Below are positions 58,440-64,000 of a stretch of DNA of 64,000 nucleotides, one piece after another. Location: contig JAFYXV010000007.1 of NCBI GenBank assembly GCA_017557885.1, positions 248,001 through 312,000 on the forward strand. The letters are read 5' to 3'. Below the pieces are notes generated by a model, which did not search any database, had not been told where the DNA came from, and worked only from the letters and a program-made list of their open reading frames with translations. Every line of letters starts with the position of its first letter. The first letter of the stretch is position 1. Source of the stretch: a bacterium. Lineage in GTDB: Bacteria > Auribacterota > UBA3054. The position numbers were made by a program, and so were the translations under genes.

Positions 58440-59972
58440 ATGCGCAGCAAACTAATTCTTTTGGCTTTCATCGCAACTGGCGCGATCTTCGCCGGAACCC
58501 ACGTCCTTTGGCAAGACGATTTTGAATCTTACAACCTTGGAAAGTGGCTCGGTCAGGGCGACACGGAAGTTATGCATTCCAGCGTCAACTGCGAAGGCGA
58601 AGAGCCGGTGGAAGGCGAAGTGGACATAACAAACGACGGCGACAACTGGATCCTTCATCTCGGCAGGAAGAAAACCGCCGCCGGAGTCGAATACCCTAAA
58701 ATGGACCGCGGCGTCAGGATCCCTCTCGATTGGGGACGCCTTGATTACAATCAGGGCAAAAACGCCAAGATAAAGATCGCAGGCAAGACCAGGATCCCGG
58801 AAGGCAACGGCTACGCCGAGATCAGGCTTACCACCAGGGACGACAAGCCCATACTGCGCTTCACTCCGCATTCCTCCGACTACAAGACCTACTTCTATAA
58901 CCACAACTCCACTCTTAACGCTTCAGCCGCCAACGCTGGCAATACGTATTGGAAAAATTCGGATTCCGGCAGGACCTGGTATCACACCACCAACGCCGTT
59001 GTCATGAGCACCTGGTGCTTTTTTGAGATCGAAATAGACTGCGACCTGGCCCAGGTCGAATCCTACTACATCAAAGCTCTTGACGACAGCGGATTCGAAT
59101 ATGTCGGCCGCAGGATCTGCCATCTGCGTTACATGAATGAACGTCCTGAGTACGTAGAATTCACGGCCGTTGGCAACACTTTCGATGCCGCAAGAGACGG
59201 CGCTGATTTTGACGATCTCCAGGTGCTCTACATATACGAATCAGATGAAGAGGAATGGGAGACCATTTACGAAGACTTCTTCCAACAGTACGAACCGGGA
59301 GAATCTCTGACGGGACAACAAACTCTCTACAAGAGATTGGGCAGCTGGGAACAGTACACCGACAATATCGAGACCAACGAATTGGGCATTTACGTCGCCC
59401 GCCTCTTCATGGGCAAGCCCGGCGACAACGAATTCCCCAAGGACGGCATAGCCATGGATTTCCCGACCAACACCGTTTTTGAGCCCGGCCAGAAGCTGCG
59501 CCTGACCGCCACTTATTATGTGCCCGACAACGGCTGCTGGACCATGTTCAGGAAAGGGGATACGCCGGTCGCGACCTACGGCTTCCACTCCGCCACCAAG
59601 TGGTTCACGACCTGGAGCACCAACGAGTTCGAACCGCGCTACGACGGCTCGGAAAGATACGTTTACAGGCACTACATCACCACCGCCATAACGCTGGCTT
59701 ACGACGAGGAAGGACCGTACCTTGAGCGCGTCGATCTCCATAGCGACGAGGAAGACGCAACCAGCTGGAGCTTCAACTGGCCCAGCTACTACAACACGCA
59801 CCTTCCGGACGTTCCAGACAACATCGCCATACAGGTCCAGGGCTGGAAAAATTTTGACGGACGCTACGTCCTTCTCAGTTACCTTAGTCTTGAGCAGACC
59901 GTCGCGATCCCGGAGCCTGCGTTCCTGGGCTTTATTGCCCTGGTCATCGCGGCTTTTCTTAGAAAACGCTGA
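58440..59972 (+). CDS. Secreted PEP-CTERM protein with two related beta-type modules (paralogue 2)
   Basis: 510 residues, clearly homologous over its length to the preceding gene. Shared segments include WQDDFESYNLGKWLGQGD, DRGVRIPLDWG and ILRFTPHSSDYKTYFYN. The signal peptide is at the N terminus, and IPEPAFLGFIALVIAAFLRKR is the C-terminal PEP-CTERM signal. GAGG precedes the start by 8 bases. The tandem copy suggests local duplication followed by divergence. Function is unknown; surface display is likely. Confidence 0.82.
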   Translation: MRSKLILLAFIATGAIFAGTHVLWQDDFESYNLGKWLGQGDTEVMHSSVNCEGEEPVEGEVDITNDGDNWILHLGRKKTAAGVEYPKMDRGVRIPLDWGRLDYNQGKNAKIKIAGKTRIPEGNGYAEIRLTTRDDKPILRFTPHSSDYKTYFYNHNSTLNASAANAGNTYWKNSDSGRTWYHTTNAVVMSTWCFFEIEIDCDLAQVESYYIKALDDSGFEYVGRRICHLRYMNERPEYVEFTAVGNTFDAARDGADFDDLQVLYIYESDEEEWETIYEDFFQQYEPGESLTGQQTLYKRLGSWEQYTDNIETNELGIYVARLFMGKPGDNEFPKDGIAMDFPTNTVFEPGQKLRLTATYYVPDNGCWTMFRKGDTPVATYGFHSATKWFTTWSTNEFEPRYDGSERYVYRHYITTAITLAYDEEGPYLERVDLHSDEEDATSWSFNWPSYYNTHLPDVPDNIAIQVQGWKNFDGRYVLLSYLSLEQTVAIPEPAFLGFIALVIAAFLRKR

Positions 59973-59998
59973 ACGCCCTGAATATCAGGCATTGAGCT

Positions 59999-60032
59999 AA
60001 ACCATACCGGCGCAAGCCGGTATGGTTTTTTT
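59999..60032 (+). terminator. Rho-independent terminator after paralogue 2
   Basis: AAACCATACCGGC (59999-60011), loop GCAA, GCCGGTATGGTTT (60016-60028), then more T to 60032. Confidence 0.95.
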
Positions 60033-60054
60033 ATGCGCTAAAAACATTAAGCCA

Positions 60055-60083
60055 TTTTTTTTTTTTTGTCGTTTTAGTACAAT
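60055..60083 (+). promoter_or_regulatory. Poly-T tract of 13 bases and -10 element before the GH127 gene
   Basis: Thirteen T occupy 60055-60067. TACAAT (60078-60083) is a good -10. A 17-base spacer would put the -35 inside the T tract. Length changes of the tract could alter promoter strength. Confidence 0.45.
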
Positions 60084-60129
60084 TCGGTCTGGTTTTTAAA
60101 ATCAATTTAATCCATAAATTTAAGGACTC

Positions 60130-63100
60130 ATGAAAAGACTAGGTTCCTTTGCTCTTCTGGCGTTTTTCGCGCTTTCGGCGCTTGCGTCCGGCAAGTGGTC
60201 CGAAGGTTTTGCTTTCGACGGCTCCGTCATTGACGAGGAGGCGGTCGTGACTTTGCTGCCGACGGACGAATTGTCCTGCCGCAGCGAGGCCGCTCCCTGG
60301 GACGCGACTTACCTTTCCATCGCGGTCGTCGGCGCCGTTGACACCAACGTTATGGCGGCTATCTATGAGAACGAATCTCCTGACGGATCGGAGACGACCT
60401 GCAAATGGGATTACACCGATCCTATGTATGAGGATTTCACCGCGGATCAGGAATACGTTTTAATAAAGACCATCATGGCGGGCGAAGATTATGTGACGTT
60501 CGGCCGCCTGATAGAGATCCTTCCCGAACCTTCTTTTCTTTTCTTAATGCTTTTTGGGGGCCTTCTGCTTATGCGTCGCAAAATTAAAAGCCTGCTCGTC
60601 GTTCTTTTGGTGTTTGCAGTGGCGGATGCTTACGCCGAGGGTTCTGTGACGGCCATAAAGTGCCAGCAGGACTGGCCCTTCAGCGGAAAAGTCATCATCA
60701 ATTACACTGTGCAGTCCGAGACTGAAGATCCCAGGTTCGACGTCAAGTTCTACGGTTCCGTGGACGACGGCGATTCGGTCTTTGAGCTTACGGAGAAGGG
60801 GACGCTTGAAAAGGACGGCGCCAACGGTACCCTGAAGGGAACGGGCAGTTTCGTCACGATCTGGAATCCCGATGCCTCCTTGGGAGAAGTTAAGATCGAC
60901 AACATGATCATTAAAGTTGACGTTGAGGAAAAAGAGAAGAAGGCTATGCGCACCAATTGCGACTGCTTGGATCCCGCCGGATATCTGGGCGAATTAATCA
61001 ACAATAACATCGAAGTCTGGCAGACCAAAGCCTACGGCGACAATCCCAATATTATAGAAGCCATCGCCAAGGCCAACGGCGTTTTGACGCTGGATTCGCT
61101 TTTCGGCCGCGACTGGTTCGGCGTGGACACCTATTACGACATCAACCTGAAGCCCCTCAACAATACGAACGTTTTGAGCTTCACCATGATCAAGACTGGG
61201 CTGCCTTCCGGCACCTTCGACCGTGATATTCTTTATGGCAACGATCCTAAGGCTGACAGTGACTGGACGGGCGCCACAGACCTTCTTGTCGCTATCGACG
61301 CGGGGCAGATGACGGAATCCTTCCGCCTGAGAGTGGCTTTCGAAGAGCAGGTCGTGGGCAGGGAATCCTTCGAACTGAAGAACGGCGCCGCCGTAAAATA
61401 TTATCACGCGGTGGACGGCGTTATGACTTCCGCAGTCGTTTCCGCCGACGGTTCCGGCTACGTGACGCTGCCCGCCGGCTTGAAGGGCTATCTCGCTCTG
61501 CCTCTCAATACGACGACTTTCCAGCGCTACTGGTCCGAGAACGCCAACAATCAGATGGACCTTGGAAAAGTAGGTCAGTTCCAGCTCAGTTTGAGAGGCA
61601 GCAACAACGACCTTAACAATACGCTTTACCTCAGCAGGTTCCTGGTCGCCGGGCCGTCTTTTGCCGAGACTACGCCCGCCGGCCTTCCTTTCGCGTCTGT
61701 CAAATCTATCTGGACCTACGAGGGTCTCTGGCCCAAGAGCGCTTACTCCAGCAGCATCGTCATTTGGTACGGCGAGTTCGTAGGAAAGCTTTTGACCGGC
61801 ATGGCTTTCAACTACAGAGTGGCCCAGAGGGAAGACCTTAGGGAAGCGGCCTTCACTATAATCAACGCGCTGGCTGACGCCCAGGGCGAAGACGGCTACC
61901 TTGGCGTCTTCAGAGACAGCGCCAGATTTGCCATCGACGCCAACAACTGGGACCTCTGGGACCACTATCACGCCATCGTGGGCCTTCTGGAATGGTACAA
62001 GATGACCGGCAACGAAACGGCCTTCAACGTCGCCAAGAAAGCCATCGACCTTATCTACGACACCTTCCATGAAAGAAGCTATCTGGTCGGCGGCGGCTTC
62101 GAGACCAACCGGGGCATCGCCCACGGCTACGCCCTGATGTACCAGGTCACCAAGGACAAGAAATACTTGGACGAAGCGGAGCGCATTATCAAAGAGGACT
62201 GCCAGGAAGACAACGGCTGGTACGAATGCGCCAAGAACGGCAGGGATTTCTACACCTCCAACTGCAACCGCTGGGAGATACTTCACATGATCATGACGCT
62301 GGGCATCCTCTATGAGGAAACGCACAACGCGGAGTATCTCCTGGTATTGAAGAACGTCTATGAATCGATCCTGAAGACCGACATCCACAACACCGGCGGC
62401 TTCACCACCAACGAAGGCGCCCAGGGCGACCCGTACCTGAACGGCGTTATAGAGACCTGCTGCACCATCGCCTGGACGGCTTTCGTGACGGAGTACTACA
62501 GGCAATCACCCAGCGTCGCTCTCATCGACGAGATCGAGCGCTCTTACTTCAACGGCGTATTGGGAAGCCTCCTGGACGACTGCCACTACTGCACCTACAA
62601 CACGCCTATGAACACCGCCAACGGCATGAACGGCTACGACGGCAAGCGCGTGCCCTCCCAGAAGGACATCTCCTTCCAATATAACAACGGTTCGCCTGAT
62701 ATGAACTGCTGCCAGGCCAACATCGCCAGAGGCCTCGGCCAGGTCGCCGAATGGGCCTCCGTCACCGACGGCGAGAGACTGTATCTCAACTACTACGGCC
62801 CCTGCTTCCTCAGGTCAAGCTTCAACGGCGCCGAGGTCATTCTGAAGCAGGAGACCTCTTATCCCGCCGATGGCCAGGTCAGCCTGACTGTCATCTACGA
62901 ATCCGAGGGCGTACTTCCGCTTAGCCTCCGCGTCCCCAAATGGGCGGAAGGCTCCACGGCGACCTTGCCTGACGGCTCCACGGTTACCCTCACTCCGGGA
63001 ACCTACCTCGACGTTGACTGCCGCAACGAAGACACCATCATTATTGTCTTCAACATGCCCTGGACATTTTTGAAGGGCAAAAAAGACCAGGCCGGCTATT

Positions 63101-63366
63101 ACTCCGTGTTCCGCGGCCCCATCCTCTTCGCCATAGAGGGCGGCGACAGCTCCAAGGAGCTCAGCTATTCCGCCATTACGGAAGCTAGTAAGAGCGAGCG
63201 CACGGACAAAAAGATCCACATCAACTTTGATGTGGAGACGGAAAGCGGAACGGTCCAGCTTGTGGACTTCGCCAGCGCCGGCAAATACAACGGCGCCACG
63301 ACGCCCGCCGCCTACAGGTCCTGGCTCAAGGTGAAGGACGTTCCCAGCTCAACAAAGGCTGAATAA
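60130..63366 (+). CDS. Two-part secreted protein: PEP-CTERM module fused to signal peptide plus GH127-like enzyme
   Basis: 1078 residues. Order: signal peptide 1-19; small module 20-130, like that at 15474 (GKWSEGFAFDGSVID); PEP-CTERM-type signal 131-151 (LPEPSFLFLMLFGGLLLM, then RRK). A second signal peptide follows at 148-169 (MRRKIKSLLVVLLVFAVADA), then an Ig-like domain near 170-265 and a beta-rich region to about 540. The GH127 helical barrel starts near WYGEFVGKLLTGMAFNYR. Key residues of beta-L-arabinofuranosidases are present: Glu775 and Cys777 in IETCCTIAW, and Cys860-Cys861 in NCCQANIARG, the expected Zn/nucleophile set. It probably trims arabinose-containing plant glycans. AAGGA precedes the start. 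Confidence 0.82.
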   Translation: MKRLGSFALLAFFALSALASGKWSEGFAFDGSVIDEEAVVTLLPTDELSCRSEAAPWDATYLSIAVVGAVDTNVMAAIYENESPDGSETTCKWDYTDPMYEDFTADQEYVLIKTIMAGEDYVTFGRLIEILPEPSFLFLMLFGGLLLMRRKIKSLLVVLLVFAVADAYAEGSVTAIKCQQDWPFSGKVIINYTVQSETEDPRFDVKFYGSVDDGDSVFELTEKGTLEKDGANGTLKGTGSFVTIWNPDASLGEVKIDNMIIKVDVEEKEKKAMRTNCDCLDPAGYLGELINNNIEVWQTKAYGDNPNIIEAIAKANGVLTLDSLFGRDWFGVDTYYDINLKPLNNTNVLSFTMIKTGLPSGTFDRDILYGNDPKADSDWTGATDLLVAIDAGQMTESFRLRVAFEEQVVGRESFELKNGAAVKYYHAVDGVMTSAVVSADGSGYVTLPAGLKGYLALPLNTTTFQRYWSENANNQMDLGKVGQFQLSLRGSNNDLNNTLYLSRFLVAGPSFAETTPAGLPFASVKSIWTYEGLWPKSAYSSSIVIWYGEFVGKLLTGMAFNYRVAQREDLREAAFTIINALADAQGEDGYLGVFRDSARFAIDANNWDLWDHYHAIVGLLEWYKMTGNETAFNVAKKAIDLIYDTFHERSYLVGGGFETNRGIAHGYALMYQVTKDKKYLDEAERIIKEDCQEDNGWYECAKNGRDFYTSNCNRWEILHMIMTLGILYEETHNAEYLLVLKNVYESILKTDIHNTGGFTTNEGAQGDPYLNGVIETCCTIAWTAFVTEYYRQSPSVALIDEIERSYFNGVLGSLLDDCHYCTYNTPMNTANGMNGYDGKRVPSQKDISFQYNNGSPDMNCCQANIARGLGQVAEWASVTDGERLYLNYYGPCFLRSSFNGAEVILKQETSYPADGQVSLTVIYESEGVLPLSLRVPKWAEGSTATLPDGSTVTLTPGTYLDVDCRNEDTIIIVFNMPWTFLKGKKDQAGYYSVFRGPILFAIEGGDSSKELSYSAITEASKSERTDKKIHINFDVETESGTVQLVDFASAGKYNGATTPAAYRSWLKVKDVPSSTKAE
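60556..60573 (+). promoter_or_regulatory. Candidate internal ribosome binding site and start codon (Met148 of the GH127 gene)
   Basis: GGGGG (60556-60560) is 10 bases before ATG 60571-60573. This Met begins MRRKIKSLLVVLLVFAVADA, a full signal peptide. The Shine-Dalgarno match is weaker than in the 15474 gene. Confidence 0.3.
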
Positions 63367-63421
63367 AAAATTTCAACACTAAAATAATAAACCTATTAAC
63401 CCACAACAATAAGATCAAATC

Positions 63422-64000
63422 ATGAAGAAATTTAATCTTTTTCTCTCACTGATTCTCTTAGCCTCCTTTGCGCTGGCTGACAGCACTGTAACGCTTGTCG
63501 ATCTGGATTTTGAAGATTGCTCTGAAGGCGCGGCTCTCGGCCAGAAAGACATGGTCGCTTCGCCCGCTACCCAGAAAGGAGCGGTCAGCACCGACGGCGC
63601 GACTATCGAAACGGTCGAAGGCAACAAGGTCCTTAAGATCAACCAGGTTGGCGACTGCCAGCAGCAGCAGGGCATTGCCATTCCCATCGACGATTCCGAA
63701 GTCGAACTGGAACCCGGCAATTACCTCAATGTCAGCTTCAAACGTTGTCAGAACCCCGGCCAGGATCTTTCGGAATGCCGCGTTTTGGCCAACTATTCCG
63801 ATACTGACACCGGCAACAACTACAAGCGCCCGGTCGTCAATTTCGAGAGCACCGGAAACGGTCAGGACTTCGTGAACCAGGGCCTGGAACTTAATTACAC
63901 CAGGGATTCCGGCATCACGACTTCCTTCAGGAATTGCATCGAAGAGGGTGCTTGGCAGGATTATTTCCTCTCCATGGAGCTTGCCACCGGTCTGGTGGAA
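63422..64000 (+). CDS. Secreted protein of the PEP-CTERM island, 3' end outside window
   Basis: 193 codons are visible with no stop. The signal peptide is KKFNLFLSLILLASFALADS. The mature start VDLDFEDCSEGAALGQKD resembles the DFESYxxGxxxGQG module start of the two paralogues at 56822 and 58440, followed by KVLKINQVGDCQQQQG. It is likely a third, more distant member, and its C-terminal sorting signal would lie beyond the edge. The 55-base leader is very AT-rich with no Shine-Dalgarno sequence. Confidence 0.7.
   Translation, partial: MKKFNLFLSLILLASFALADSTVTLVDLDFEDCSEGAALGQKDMVASPATQKGAVSTDGATIETVEGNKVLKINQVGDCQQQQGIAIPIDDSEVELEPGNYLNVSFKRCQNPGQDLSECRVLANYSDTDTGNNYKRPVVNFESTGNGQDFVNQGLELNYTRDSGITTSFRNCIEEGAWQDYFLSMELATGLVE

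Overview
The window reads as a chromosomal segment of a Gram-negative bacterium of the PVC superphylum, most likely Lentisphaerota or Kiritimatiellota (Verrucomicrobiota sensu lato). This is an inference from gene content. The supporting signs are PEP-CTERM surface proteins, a TIGR04073-type exosortase-associated protein, an MCE/Mla lipid transporter with an auxiliary lipoprotein, an LpxL-like acyltransferase, and a type II secretion / type IV pilus-like system with an oversized GspK-like protein. Almost every gene is on the + strand. Genes are tightly packed, with many ATGA or TGATG overlaps. Start sites are a mix of good Shine-Dalgarno sequences and A-rich leaders without one.

Layout. 1-5.1 kb: 3' end of ftsH, folP, and an mlaE-mlaF-mlaD-lipoprotein operon. 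5.1-8.4 kb: gcvH-gcvPA-gcvPB behind a clear promoter; gcvT is not present here. 8.4-15.3 kb: holA, a polyprenyl-phosphate sugar-1-phosphate transferase, an O-antigen ligase-like protein, rsmI, an RseC-like protein and an M15 peptidase. 15.5-17.4 kb: a two-part PEP-CTERM/SUMF1 protein. 17.5-25.2 kb: leuB-like gene, asd, a minimal MscS, a Cas4/AddB-like Fe-S nuclease, an LpxL-like acyltransferase, manC, ruvX, a lipoprotein and a degenerate SNase-like protein. 25.3-30.8 kb: giant GspK-like protein, thioredoxin, and a WecA/MraY-type transferase with an AT-rich patch. 30.8-33.3 kb: TIM-barrel protein, rpsP-trmD-rplS. 33.3-37.9 kb: two tandem GspE/PilB ATPases and a GspF/PilC protein, closed by a strong terminator. 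38-39.7 kb: icd, an ftsB-like gene and two CAT-anticodon tRNAs. 39.8-52 kb: an apparently leaderless DHH phosphoesterase gene, topA, an M48 protease, hisS, a membrane-anchored nitroreductase, an unknown membrane protein, a GT-C glycosyltransferase and a degenerate GH20-like protein. 52-55.8 kb: rpsU behind a perfect consensus promoter, a PUR-alpha-like protein and five prepilin-like genes. 55.8-56.8 kb: TIGR04073 protein, tRNA-Gln and secG. 56.8-64 kb: an island of secreted PEP-CTERM proteins, including a GH127-family enzyme.

How the parts fit together. The prepilins, the two ATPases, the GspF protein and the remote GspK-like protein together make most of one type II/IV filament machine scattered over three loci. 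The Mla operon, acyltransferase, ManC, sugar transferase, ligase and glycosyltransferase supply an outer envelope rich in glycans. PEP-CTERM proteins would be exported by Sec (secG is here) and sorted by an exosortase that is not in the window.

The most unusual signal is an architecture seen twice, at 15474 and 60130. A small secreted module ends in a PEP-CTERM-type signal. The basic tail of that signal is at the same time the start of a second, complete signal peptide leading into a different secreted protein (SUMF1 in one case, GH127 in the other). In both genes a Met codon with a purine-rich sequence at Shine-Dalgarno distance lies exactly at this junction. The arrangement suggests either an exported polyprotein cut at the junction or two products from one reading frame.
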